A stretch of DNA of 27,665 nt from UBA4416 sp044357775 (lineage in GTDB: Bacteria; Bacteroidota; Bacteroidia; B-17B0; Aurantibacillaceae). Below the pieces are notes generated by a model. The model was not told where the DNA came from. It saw only the letters and a list, made by a program, of their open reading frames with translations, and made no database searches. The DNA lies in assembly GCA_044357775.1 (NCBI GenBank), contig JBIKOX010000013.1, forward strand, positions 1 to 27,665, in the 5' to 3' direction. The position numbers were made by a program, and so were the translations under genes. Positions 15,174-23,827 of this stretch are shown piece by piece; position 1 is the first letter of the stretch, and every line of letters begins with the position of its first letter.

Positions 15174-17771
15174 CTATAAATTAGCAACCACCTTATTTAC
15201 GCGGCGTCTTTCTAAAATTGCAACGACAGTGCCAATAACCATAATTAAACAACCAAGCCACAACACATTTATAAATGGAAACATATAAGCTTCTAGTACT
15301 ATAAACTCTTTAGTATTAGTAACCTTTTCGCTCATTTGAATTTCAATACTTCCTTCATTTGGATTTATTTTCCAAAAAATAAATTTCAATCCAAGCTCGT
15401 TTAGTTCAAACTCATCTGGCAATACCATATTATTTTTTAAAATATATTTAGGCGTAGCTCTATAAACTTTCCCAGTAATATCGGTTGCTTTTAAAACTGC
15501 TGTTACGATTAATAAACTGTCATTTTTTGAATACTCAGTTTCACTTAAGTTAGTTGTAATGCTGTCAATCTTTATAATCGAATTATCTGCAAAAATAGTA
15601 TCGTGCATGTGCCCAACAAAGTTAGTTGGCTCTTTATAAGCATCTTTTGGAGTTGCTTTTGTGTCGCTTACAATGCCATACGTAATATGTGAATAAATAT
15701 CGTTACTTAAAAAATGTTTTGTGTCAGGGTGAGAAGAAATCCCCATTAATGGATTGTCTTCTAATCTTGGGCTTAGTTCAAAAGCCTTTACTAATTTTCC
15801 GCTTGCGTCTTTAGTAAAATAATCCATGTTAAAAAATACATCAATTCCTTTGCGCTCTTTTCCTTTGTAGGTTACCAAATAATTACCTATTGGCAACGTA
15901 TCGCCTATGGTAAGAACTAAACTTTTTTGAGCATTAAAATCATTACCTAAACTGGCAACATTTTTTTGAGACGTATTTTTTGAAATAGTTTGTTTTTTAG
16001 AAGTTGAAATTAATGATCCTAATAAAATTAAAGCAAAGCCAATATGCGCAATGGATGATCCTGCATGGCGAGTTTTACCTTTTAAAATACGAATCCAGTA
16101 ATCTAAATTACAAAACACGGCAAATAATGCAGCTATAAATAACAAGGCATATGAAATTAAATTCCATTTATCAATGGCACTTGCAATGGAATAATCTTTT
16201 AAAAAATATAAAGGAATAGCTGCTGAAAGTCCAAATATAAAAGCTAATAAAGCTGACAAGCTAATATGCTTTATAAACTGTTTTGGGTCTGTTTTTTTAT
16301 ATTTAAAATACTGAGTAACTGCCACTAACATTAATGCAATAAATGCAAAAGGCACCATCCACAAATTATAATCTGCCACTTTAATGGGGGCTTTTTCTAA
16401 GTGAAATAATTTATTCATTACCGGAATAGATGTAAAGTAGGTAATTACTAATGCAGATAACAAAAATACCAGGGAGCCCACAAACATCCAAAATTCTCGC
16501 GAATACAAGCTTTCTTCATCTTCTTCTTTTGGGAAGAATTTTATGTAAGAATAAATCGTCAGAATAAAACTTATGCTTAACCAAGTCAGTAAAATATAAA
16601 TTTTATATCCAAACGAAATACCAACATACAACATTAAAAAAGATATCATTAAATAAGACACTCGAATTAATTTATCGTGTATTAATAACACGACACAAAT
16701 AAAAACAAAGGTCAATACATAAATTACTAATTGACCCTGCATTCCTAAATCTGTAAATGCATGCACAGAGCTGTTGCCTAAAATACCGCTTCGGGTTAAA
16801 AATGTGGAATAAAGTACTAATAAAAAAGACGCAATAGCCATTAAGTGAGTCATGAACAACGAGCCACCTTTATTTTTATTAATGATCATAACATGACCCG
16901 CACCTACCATCACTAACCAAGGAACTAAGGACGAATTTTCAACAGGATCCCATGCCCAAAAACCACCAAAACTCAATGCTTCATAAGCCCAGGCGCCACC
17001 CATTAAAATACCGGTACCTAAAATCATGATACTAAAAAACGTCCAGGTTAGAGCTGGTTTTTGCCAAGAAGTAAAATCACGTTTCCACAAACCGGCTATT
17101 GCAAAAACAAAAGGTACTAACGTTGAAGAAAATCCTAAAAACAAGGTTGGCGGGTGAATAGTCATCCAATAATTCATTAGCAATGGATTTAGGCCTCTTC
17201 CATCAATCTTATTTAAATAATTTTCTATTTGCAAAAAAGGTAAGTTCGAAAACTGCGGATTTTCTCTTAATAAAAGAAAAGGGTTAGATCCCAATTTATA
17301 ATCACCAATAAAAATGCCTAAAAGCATACTTGCGATAAACACTTGCACTAAAGCAAAAATTGCCATGGTTGGTGCTTGCCACTTTGCATCAATTGTTTTA
17401 CGTAAAATATTTCCTAATACTGTATTCCAAAATGCCCATAATAAAAAACTACCCTCTTGTCCTTCCCAAAAACAAGACATAATATACTGCATAGGCATTT
17501 GGTTATTACTATGCTGATATACATACGAGTACTCGTAATAATGATTAAACAGCATAAAGAACAAGGTTGCCGCGATACCAATAATTGAAATAGTGTGAAT
17601 TATAAAACTATAATTCGCAATTTTTTTCCATTCAGAATTTAAGCCATCTTTTGAAGAAAAATAATAACTAAAAGCAGCGAGAAGTGCTGCTACTAATGAT
17701 AAAACAACAAAGCCGTTTCCAACTTGGCCTACCCAAAGACGTTCTGCAATATTTACTGTAGTAGTATCCAA
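15174..17771 (-). CDS. ccmF: Cytochrome c maturation heme lyase subunit (CcmF/CcsA type)
   Basis: The 865-residue inner-membrane protein has at least a dozen membrane helices. It carries the WWD heme-handling motif GGFWAWDPVENSSLVPWL (269-286), MTIHPPTLFLGF with H206, and TRSGILGNSSVHAF with H337. CcmF receives heme from holo-CcmE and attaches it to CXXCH motifs of apocytochromes outside the cytoplasmic membrane. It is longer than the E. coli protein (about 650); a hydrophilic exported segment at about 590-835 before the last helix accounts for much of the extra length. It follows ccmE by 29 bases. No ccmH or ccmG-like thioredoxin gene is present in the cluster. Confidence 0.92.
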   Translation of the reverse strand: MDTTTVNIAERLWVGQVGNGFVVLSLVAALLAAFSYYFSSKDGLNSEWKKIANYSFIIHTISIIGIAATLFFMLFNHYYEYSYVYQHSNNQMPMQYIMSCFWEGQEGSFLLWAFWNTVLGNILRKTIDAKWQAPTMAIFALVQVFIASMLLGIFIGDYKLGSNPFLLLRENPQFSNLPFLQIENYLNKIDGRGLNPLLMNYWMTIHPPTLFLGFSSTLVPFVFAIAGLWKRDFTSWQKPALTWTFFSIMILGTGILMGGAWAYEALSFGGFWAWDPVENSSLVPWLVMVGAGHVMIINKNKGGSLFMTHLMAIASFLLVLYSTFLTRSGILGNSSVHAFTDLGMQGQLVIYVLTFVFICVVLLIHDKLIRVSYLMISFLMLYVGISFGYKIYILLTWLSISFILTIYSYIKFFPKEEDEESLYSREFWMFVGSLVFLLSALVITYFTSIPVMNKLFHLEKAPIKVADYNLWMVPFAFIALMLVAVTQYFKYKKTDPKQFIKHISLSALLAFIFGLSAAIPLYFLKDYSIASAIDKWNLISYALLFIAALFAVFCNLDYWIRILKGKTRHAGSSIAHIGFALILLGSLISTSKKQTISKNTSQKNVASLGNDFNAQKSLVLTIGDTLPIGNYLVTYKGKERKGIDVFFNMDYFTKDASGKLVKAFELSPRLEDNPLMGISSHPDTKHFLSNDIYSHITYGIVSDTKATPKDAYKEPTNFVGHMHDTIFADNSIIKIDSITTNLSETEYSKNDSLLIVTAVLKATDITGKVYRATPKYILKNNMVLPDEFELNELGLKFIFWKINPNEGSIEIQMSEKVTNTKEFIVLEAYMFPFINVLWLGCLIMVIGTVVAILERRRVNKVVANL

Positions 17772-17800
17772 TGATGTGAAATTAAAGGGTTGAGATTGTA

Positions 17801-18184
17801 TTAAACTTGAGGTTTTCCGTCGTTATATTTGCTTGGGCATTTCATTAAAATTTCATTGGCATGAAACTCATCTCCTTGCATTTTTCCAATCAACACAATT
17901 TGTTCAGACTTTGCAAAATCCTGAGGAACGCTTTTGTGTAAAACTACTTTTTTCTCAAGTCCTTTGTTATCTAACATCATAAACGAACATTCGTCTGCAT
18001 TAATTTTTGGCTCATAATAAACGGGTATTGTTTTATTTAGCTTTCCAACTACATGATACTCTGTATCTGGATTAGCCGCTGCTTCTGTAAAATCAGAATA
18101 AGAAGCGCTGCTTTGAAGAGAAGTAAAAATAACACCAATTGCCACAGCAATAACTACTATTCCTAATATGTGAATTTTTTTCAT
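17801..18184 (-). CDS. ccmE: Heme chaperone CcmE, CxxxY variant
   Basis: The 127-residue protein has an N-terminal membrane anchor (about 4-22) followed by an exported beta-barrel domain of OB type (about 40-115), the CcmE architecture. CcmE receives heme from CcmC and passes it to CcmF. In E. coli the heme binds covalently to His130 in an HxxxY motif. Here the equivalent segment reads EILMKCPSKY: Cys116 takes the His position and Tyr120 is kept. CxxxY CcmE proteins are known in Desulfovibrio and some archaea. The C-terminus ends 7 residues later, so the usual longer tail is short. It lies 9 bases after the CcmD-like gene. Confidence 0.9.
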   Translation of the reverse strand: MKKIHILGIVVIAVAIGVIFTSLQSSASYSDFTEAAANPDTEYHVVGKLNKTIPVYYEPKINADECSFMMLDNKGLEKKVVLHKSVPQDFAKSEQIVLIGKMQGDEFHANEILMKCPSKYNDGKPQV

Positions 18185-18193
18185 GCGATTGTT

Positions 18194-18415
18194 CTAATTT
18201 TTATTTTCCAACTTTTTTATTTTCATATCGATGTAAATCAAATATACAATCAAGCATATAAAGATGATTGATATAACCGTTATTACAACATAAATTTTCC
18301 CTTCACTTCTAAAAGTGTCAGCCATTTGAGGTGCTGCAACAGATTGTGCTTTTCCTAAAAAAGGGAATAACAAACTTATAACAAATAAGATGATTTTATT
18401 GTTCATTTTTTTCAT
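18194..18415 (-). CDS. CcmD-like small membrane protein
   Basis: The 73-residue protein has an N-terminal signal-type segment (about 6-22, ending LGKAQ) and one membrane helix (about 42-62) with a charged tail KIKKLENKN. That size and shape, and its place between ccmC and ccmE, fit the Bacteroidota CcmD-like family; sequence similarity to E. coli CcmD is slight. CcmD helps release holo-CcmE from CcmC. The start at 18415 overlaps ccmC by 20 bases; the second Met (18406) would reduce that to 11 bases. Function is inferred from context. Confidence 0.7.
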   Translation of the reverse strand: MKKMNNKIILFVISLLFPFLGKAQSVAAPQMADTFRSEGKIYVVITVISIIFICLIVYLIYIDMKIKKLENKN

Positions 18416-19058
18416 GATTTAAAATGGCTATACGTTTTTTTACATCTAAAATCCACAGACTTAGTAATATCCAACCAATAACTGCTGGATAAAAAACCAT
18501 CCGCATGTTACTATCTAAATCATATTTTCCAAAGGCAGGGTTGCCACCGTTTCCAGGATGTAAAGAATCTGTTAAACGTGGTAAAATCATAATGAATACA
18601 AACATCATGACAAAGGCAAATATATTATAAACAGCGGCAATGCGAGCACGTTTTTGTTCATCAGGAATCGAACTTCTTAAAATAAAATATGCTAAATAAA
18701 TTAATACTGCTATGGCAACTCCATTTAATTTTGGGTCTTGAAAAGTCCACCAAGTTCCCCAAGTAAATTTAGCCCACATACAACCAGTTAGTAATCCTGG
18801 CAATGCAAAAAACAAACCTGTTTGAGCGGCCTGATCGCTTATAATATCTGAATGTAAATCGTTTTTTGATAAATGCTTAATGGCAAAAACTACTGAATAA
18901 CCCATTTGAAATAACATAGCAAACCAAATTGGCACATGATAATAAACATTGCGAATAGTTTCATTTAAAATATCTAAATGAGGAACAGGATTAATTAGTC
19001 CCCAAATAATGGAGTAGAGGATTATAATTGCACTAGCTATTTTCCACCATTTAATCAT
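18396..19058 (-). CDS. ccmC: Heme transfer protein CcmC
   Basis: The 220-residue protein has six predicted membrane helices. The WWD motif is clear: CMWAKFTWGTWWTFQDPKLN (93-112), which reads Gln-Asp where most CcmC have Trp-Asp. The two heme-ligand His are H41 in YYHVPIWFAM and H167 in SLHPGNGG. CcmC loads heme onto CcmE at the outer face of the cytoplasmic membrane. It starts 3 bases after ccmB ends and overlaps the CcmD-like gene by 20 bases. Confidence 0.93.
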   Translation of the reverse strand: MIKWWKIASAIIILYSIIWGLINPVPHLDILNETIRNVYYHVPIWFAMLFQMGYSVVFAIKHLSKNDLHSDIISDQAAQTGLFFALPGLLTGCMWAKFTWGTWWTFQDPKLNGVAIAVLIYLAYFILRSSIPDEQKRARIAAVYNIFAFVMMFVFIMILPRLTDSLHPGNGGNPAFGKYDLDSNMRMVFYPAVIGWILLSLWILDVKKRIAILNHEKNEQ

Positions 19059-19061
19059 ATA

Positions 19062-19721
19062 TTATTCTTTCCAAAGGTAATTAAATAATAGTGTTGCCAA
19101 TGCTACTACAACAAAATTTAGCATAATTAAAATCAATAAATATTTATAGCTAACGCTCCATGCCAAACCATCAATAGCATGTTTACTTAGTTTAACAGAA
19201 ACCAATAATAATGGCATTAAAACCGGAAAACTTAAAATAGCCATTAAACTTATATTATTGTTAGCTTTTGAGGCGATGGCGCTCATTAAACTTAAAACAC
19301 CCGAAAACGCTGAGGAACTAAAAATAAGTGCTAATAAAAACATTCCCATATCTTGAACCATACTGCCAACAAACCACGAATAAAAGAAAAAAGTTAACAG
19401 ACTTAACACGGACATTAACAGCATATTATAAATGATTTTACTTAAAATAAATTGTCGGGGATTGTAATATAAATAATTAAATAAGCCTTTGCCTTTAGTT
19501 TCCTGCATAAAACTTTTAGAGGAAACATTAACTGCGATAAACATAAAAATGATCCAAAAAAGGGCATTCCAAACGGTTGGATGGATAATTTTTTTAAAGC
19601 ATAATGCAGAAATGAAAACTGTAGCAACTATATAAACAAGAATTCCGGCAAGTGTTGACTTTTGCCGGAATTCTAAAAGAAATTCTTTTTTAATAAGTTG
19701 AGATAATAGTTGCATGTTCAT
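19062..19721 (-). CDS. ccmB: Heme exporter subunit CcmB
   Basis: The 219-residue protein has six membrane helices and the CcmB N-terminus, a cytoplasmic KKEFLLEFRQKSTL (11-24) before the first helix. CcmB is the membrane half of the ABC complex CcmAB, which uses ATP to release holo-CcmE from CcmCD. No ccmA ATPase gene is next to it, so that subunit must be elsewhere if it is present. The gene opens the ccm operon. Two starts are possible, 19721 and 19715 (MNM...), and the promoter leaves only 3 or 9 bases of leader. Confidence 0.88.
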   Translation of the reverse strand: MNMQLLSQLIKKEFLLEFRQKSTLAGILVYIVATVFISALCFKKIIHPTVWNALFWIIFMFIAVNVSSKSFMQETKGKGLFNYLYYNPRQFILSKIIYNMLLMSVLSLLTFFFYSWFVGSMVQDMGMFLLALIFSSSAFSGVLSLMSAIASKANNNISLMAILSFPVLMPLLLVSVKLSKHAIDGLAWSVSYKYLLILIMLNFVVVALATLLFNYLWKE

Positions 19722-19728
19722 TGAGGTG

Positions 19729-19759
19729 CAAATTTACACTCAATAAGTTGAAATCCCAA
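19729..19759 (-). promoter_or_regulatory. Promoter of the ccm operon
   Basis: On the minus strand TTG (19759-19757), a 20-base spacer and TAAATTTG (19736-19729) match the Bacteroidota consensus. It fills the 40-base gap after the stop of the T9SS-exported protein gene. The predicted RNA start is near 19724, 3 bases before the first ccmB start codon. Confidence 0.6.
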
Positions 19760-19761
19760 TT

Positions 19762-22700
19762 TTAATGAATTATTTGAAAGTATCCTTTATACGTATTTGG
19801 CGTAGCTTTTGGAACACTTAAAATAAAGAAATAAGTGCCATCAACATAGCTGCCTCCATTCCAATCGTTCTTGTAATTATCTATTTCAATTAATTTTTTG
19901 CCCCAACGGTTAAAAATGGACAAATTATTAGTACCTAACAGCTCTAAATTCTTAAACTTCAAAAATTCGTTAGCGTTATCCCCATTTGGTGTAATAACAT
20001 TTGGAACTTCAATTATTGCATCAACAACATAATTGGCTGTGTAACTATTTACGCAGCCATTTGAACCAGTGACAGTTAGCACCACTGGAAATATACCAGC
20101 TGCTGTGTAAGCATAATCAACCGGATTTCCACTTGCTGAATTTCCATCACCAAAAGTCCAAATAGAACTTGTTATGGAGCCAGTTAAAATGGTTGACGTG
20201 CTTGTAAAATTAATTAAGATAGTTGGCGTTACTGGTGATGGCGGAGTTGACGTAAAATTTGCAACCGGCACTACATCATTAATAATAGTGATTGTATTTG
20301 TTGCAATACATCCTTGAGCGTCAGTAAATGATATTACTACATCACCCGCCGAACACATAATAGTTGAATCAGTGGTGTTTGCAACATCGTTTGACCATGT
20401 ATATGCAAATGGAGTAAAAGATGAGGATCCAACTGCTGTAATTTCTGAACATTCATTTGGACAAATTAGTAAATCAGGGGATGATAGCGTTACTGCAGGC
20501 GAAGACATTATTGCAGCAACAGTAGTAGAGCCAACACAGAAATTAGCATCAGTTACCAAAACAGAATAAATACCTTGATTAGCGGTGGTTGCAGTGGCAG
20601 CTGCTCCTAAAACAGAAGGTGTCCATGCGTAGGAATAGTTTGGTGTACCACTATTTACTGTTGGACTTAATGTTGCATTTGAGCCAACGCAAAAAATAAC
20701 AGGGCTAGCCATTGTAATTGTAGGATTTGCAGCGGTAACAACTGAGCAAGAGTTAGAGATAGCACTTACACAACCAGTTGCGTTATTTGTTACCTGAAGT
20801 GTTAATACAGTAGCAGTAGAAATTGTTATCGAACTAGCATTTAATCCGGTACTCCACGTATAAGTATAGGCACCTGTGGGCGAGATTGAAACCGCCGCTA
20901 CTGTGGCGTTTGAACCAGAACACATTCCAACATTAGTGGGAATAACCAAGGTGGGTGTTGGATTGATATTAACATTAATAGTTTTAGTAGCGATGCAGCT
21001 ATTTGCATCAACAGTTACGGTATAAACACCACTAGTATTAACCATAGTTGATTGGGTACTTGCGCCGTTTGACCAACTATAACTTGTTGCCCCTGAAATA
21101 GATGCTGTTAAAGTAGACGTACCAGCACCACAAATTGAAATGGGGTTTGCTGTAATACCAACGGTAGGTGTTGATGTAGAAATTATAAATGTGGTAGAGC
21201 CAATACATCCATTTGCATCAGTTACTTTTACCGTGTAAGACTTACCAGCTAATGTACCATTTAAAGAAGCTGTTGCAGTATTAACAGGACCTGGAGTCCA
21301 AGTATAATTGGTATATGCAGCCATGCCAACTACAGGTGGAGCCAAGGATAATGTTGTACTAGTTGCAGGTGGGCAATAGTTCAATGGTCCAACAACTACT
21401 GGTAAAGGATTAGGAAATACAAATATGGAATCAGCTGATGATTTAAAACAACCAGACTTTTTGACGGTTACAAAATATAATCCTGTTGCAGTAGCAACTG
21501 TTGAGCATCCGCTTGCACCATTGCTCCAGTAAACATTATCGTAACTTGCACAACTTGCTACAGTTAATGTTGCACCAGGTGTTGCGCAAACTGTGCCAAT
21601 TGGCGATGACAGAATAGTTGGTTGTGGCACTGCTAAGTTTTCAATTTTAATAAAATAGGTTGCCGAAGAGGATAAAGGTGGAGTACCATTATCGGTACCT
21701 GTAATGATAACTGTATGAACACCAGTAACACTTGGACTTGCAACAACCATCCATGCATAGGTTGTAGTTCCTGCAGAACTTGTAGTTACACCCAATGGCT
21801 GAAAACTTCCACCTAATGTTGGAGCGCTTCCATTAATGGTTATTGATTGCGTATTTTCTGGCGCTAAAAAAGTAGTAGTGTAAACTAAGGTATCTCCTAA
21901 TGCACAAATTCTTATGGTATCTCCGCAAGCAGATCCTCCACCTGATGCATCTTGAATAATAGGAGGTAAATTGTTGTTAGTGCCACAAGTATTAAAAAAG
22001 TAGGATTTGTTATCTAAAAAAGAAATTCCATCATTTGCTCCATAAGGACCATCATAACCAAGACCCGCTTGATCAAAACGTCCTATTTGAACAAAATTCA
22101 GATTATCACCTTTGTTTACACCAACAGTTGCAGGTATTCCTCCAAATCCTCCCGTTCCCATTGAAGCTGAACCAGTTGTCCATTGCATGTCGCCATAACA
22201 AAACGCTATATTATTTCCATTTGGTAAAATAGGATCTGTTCCATCCGTAATAATTAATTGAAAATCATTTATTTTATCTGCCATCGAATTATAATATCCA
22301 ACATTATTCCATTTAACAATAAATGCTGTTGGCGTTTTTTTATAATAAACTAATCCACTTGCAGGAGCCCGCGTATCAACATCACCCCAAAACGGAGCAA
22401 CCATTATAGTGTCTAAAGTAGAGGCATTGCCTGCAGGAAAACCACCTGCGCTAAAAGAAAATAATGCGCTATTGAAAGTAATATTTCCGTTATTATTTAT
22501 AAAACAACTGCTGTAAGTTGATCCATAAAAACAAAAATTAAATCCTAACTGAATTAATGAAGATGAACCATCATCATTTCTATAACTAGGAGGTGTATAA
22601 CCCGCCATGGGAACTACAGAGAAGGTAGGATCAACAGGAACTAAACATTGACAAGAACCAATGGAGTTAACTTTTGCAGGAAGAAAATTGCTTGAAGAAT

Positions 22701-22890
22701 TAATGGCATTATTTTGCTTAGCTTGCTGTACCTTATTATTTGGCTCATCAATAAATTTGTAAATGGTTTTTGAATTCAATTTACCCGCAGCCTTTAAATT
22801 TTCGTAATTTTGAGAAGTTAAAAAAACAGTTTGCGCATTTGCAAACAATAATGAAATTAACAAGACAAACAATAATTTGAACTTTTTCAT
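19762..22890 (-). CDS. Large T9SS-exported adhesin-like protein (NIDO, Ig-like and PKD domains)
   Basis: The 1042-residue protein has a signal peptide ending FANAQ (residue 20). Residues about 85-300 are NIDO-like: a beta-rich module with FNFCFYG, NGNITFN, VAPFWGDVDTR and VKWNNVGYY. Then come several Ser/Thr/Pro-rich Ig-like repeats (about 305-870; each ends near TVKV/TVTV-type strands with paired Cys), a PKD domain (about 874-955, with WTFGDGNS), and a gliding-motility-type T9SS C-terminal domain (956-1042: PNVITPNGDNANEF, FNRWGKKL, DGTYFF). The last domain directs export through type IX secretion and surface attachment or release. The role is probably adhesion or surface binding; no enzyme motif is seen. 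Base composition is less AT-rich than its neighbours, in line with its Thr/Ala/Gly-rich content. Confidence 0.88.
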   Translation of the reverse strand: MKKFKLLFVLLISLLFANAQTVFLTSQNYENLKAAGKLNSKTIYKFIDEPNNKVQQAKQNNAINSSSNFLPAKVNSIGSCQCLVPVDPTFSVVPMAGYTPPSYRNDDGSSSLIQLGFNFCFYGSTYSSCFINNNGNITFNSALFSFSAGGFPAGNASTLDTIMVAPFWGDVDTRAPASGLVYYKKTPTAFIVKWNNVGYYNSMADKINDFQLIITDGTDPILPNGNNIAFCYGDMQWTTGSASMGTGGFGGIPATVGVNKGDNLNFVQIGRFDQAGLGYDGPYGANDGISFLDNKSYFFNTCGTNNNLPPIIQDASGGGSACGDTIRICALGDTLVYTTTFLAPENTQSITINGSAPTLGGSFQPLGVTTSSAGTTTYAWMVVASPSVTGVHTVIITGTDNGTPPLSSSATYFIKIENLAVPQPTILSSPIGTVCATPGATLTVASCASYDNVYWSNGASGCSTVATATGLYFVTVKKSGCFKSSADSIFVFPNPLPVVVGPLNYCPPATSTTLSLAPPVVGMAAYTNYTWTPGPVNTATASLNGTLAGKSYTVKVTDANGCIGSTTFIISTSTPTVGITANPISICGAGTSTLTASISGATSYSWSNGASTQSTMVNTSGVYTVTVDANSCIATKTINVNINPTPTLVIPTNVGMCSGSNATVAAVSISPTGAYTYTWSTGLNASSITISTATVLTLQVTNNATGCVSAISNSCSVVTAANPTITMASPVIFCVGSNATLSPTVNSGTPNYSYAWTPSVLGAAATATTANQGIYSVLVTDANFCVGSTTVAAIMSSPAVTLSSPDLLICPNECSEITAVGSSSFTPFAYTWSNDVANTTDSTIMCSAGDVVISFTDAQGCIATNTITIINDVVPVANFTSTPPSPVTPTILINFTSTSTILTGSITSSIWTFGDGNSASGNPVDYAYTAAGIFPVVLTVTGSNGCVNSYTANYVVDAIIEVPNVITPNGDNANEFLKFKNLELLGTNNLSIFNRWGKKLIEIDNYKNDWNGGSYVDGTYFFILSVPKATPNTYKGYFQIIH

Positions 22891-22915
22891 TTTAAATCGG
22901 TTTAATAAATGATAT

Positions 22916-22945
22916 CAAACTTAATGTTAATTAATTATTAATCAA
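22916..22945 (-). promoter_or_regulatory. Promoter of the T9SS-exported protein gene
   Basis: On the minus strand TTG (22945-22943), exactly 19 bases, then TAAGTTTG (22923-22916) give a perfect TTG-N19-TAnnTTTG promoter. The predicted start near 22911 leaves a leader of about 20 bases before the ATG at 22890. Confidence 0.65.
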
Positions 22946-22967
22946 ACTCTTATTAAAAAAAAGCTAA

Positions 22968-23531
22968 ATGACAAAGATATACATCATAATAATTATTATT
23001 TCGGTTGCTACTATTTTACTTGCTTTTATAAATAAAAAGAGCAATCCAACCTCATCTTTACATCAATTTAAAGCAAAAACTATCGACGGTAATGTCATAG
23101 ATTTTTCTACTCTTAAAGGAAAAAAAATATTAATAGTTAATACAGCTAGCAAATGTGGTTTTACTCCTCAATACAAGGAATTAGAGGAATTATATGAAAA
23201 ATATAAAGATAAAAATTTTGTAATTGTAGGCTTTCCTTGCAATCAGTTTGGCAATCAGGAACCTGGAACAAGTTCAGACATTAAAGAATTTTGTACAAGA
23301 AATTACGGCGTATCATTTACAATGATGGAAAAAGTGAATGTAAAAGGAAATCAAATTTGTGAAATATATTCATGGCTTACTCAAAAGGATAAAAACGGAG
23401 TTACAAATAGCTCGGTAAAGTGGAATTTTCAAAAATATATGATTGACGAAAATGGCTTTTTAGTAGATTATCTATTTTCTTTTAAAAGTCCCAATTGTTC
23501 TAAAATTACAAATTGGATAGAGGGTAAATAA
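22968..23531 (+). CDS. Cysteine glutathione peroxidase-family peroxidase, membrane-anchored
   Basis: The 187-residue protein has an N-terminal membrane segment (about 4-21) that is an uncleaved anchor or signal, then the GPx thioredoxin fold. The tetrad is complete: peroxidatic Cys63 in NTASKCGFT, Gln97 in FPCNQFGNQEPG, and Trp152-Asn153 in VKWNF. A second Cys (C109) in FCTRNYG matches the resolving Cys of thioredoxin-dependent GPx enzymes, so the reductant is probably thioredoxin, not glutathione. It reduces hydroperoxides, here outside the cytoplasm or at the membrane. It is divergent from the T9SS-exported protein gene; I see no clear promoter match on the plus strand. Confidence 0.9.
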   Translation: MTKIYIIIIIISVATILLAFINKKSNPTSSLHQFKAKTIDGNVIDFSTLKGKKILIVNTASKCGFTPQYKELEELYEKYKDKNFVIVGFPCNQFGNQEPGTSSDIKEFCTRNYGVSFTMMEKVNVKGNQICEIYSWLTQKDKNGVTNSSVKWNFQKYMIDENGFLVDYLFSFKSPNCSKITNWIEGK

Positions 23532-23664
23532 TTTCTTTGTAAAAGAAGTTAATTGCAAGGAGCTTTGCAGTTTATAAAATTCGTTGAAGATTTCGTTTTA
23601 ATTTGTTGTGTGACTATTCATTCATTTTTTTGCTTAATAATAGCAAAGTGTTAATTATTTTTGA

Positions 23665-23672
23665 TACTTTCG
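23665..23672 (+). promoter_or_regulatory. Probable -7 box of the SRP RNA gene
   Basis: TACTTTCG differs at one base from TAnnTTTG and ends 4 bases before the RNA 5' end predicted from pairing. No TTG at the right distance was found. This spacing calibrates the start-site estimates for the other promoters. Confidence 0.4.
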
Positions 23673-23676
23673 CAAC

Positions 23677-23771
23677 GGGTAAGTCTTTCACGACCAGCTC
23701 CTGTCAAATCCCCCAGGATGGGAACATAGCAAGGGTAGATGGTTGAGCGGTGCGATGAAAGTAGCTTACCC
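23677..23771 (+). ncRNA. ffs: Small signal recognition particle RNA (4.5S type)
   Basis: The RNA scaffolds Ffh for co-translational targeting of membrane proteins. The ends pair: GGGTAAG (23677-23683) with CTTACCC (23765-23771), and CTTTCA with TGAAAG just inside. The Ffh-binding hairpin is present, with the conserved asymmetric/symmetric loop segments CAGG and AGCAAG around stem ATG/CAT and a GGAA tetraloop (23714-23733). This matches the conserved order of bacterial small SRP RNA. A run of seven T (23772-23778) follows the final stem and acts as terminator. At about 95 bases it is typical for Bacteroidota. Confidence 0.9.
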
Positions 23772-23778
23772 TTTTTTT
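23765..23778 (+). terminator. T-run ending the SRP RNA
   Basis: The closing strand of the SRP RNA end stem (23765-23771) runs straight into seven T. The end helix plus U-run can act as an intrinsic terminator. Confidence 0.5.
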
Positions 23779-23827
23779 GTGCCCTAAATTGTGGTATTAG
23801 GCAAGTAAATAAAAGATGTAATTATTA

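Noticed and set aside
23532..23660. Small hairpins after the peroxidase gene (TTCTTT gt AAAAGAA) as a terminator
   Set aside because: The stem is AT-only and no T-run follows; the nearby GCAA/TTTGC pairing is too short to count.
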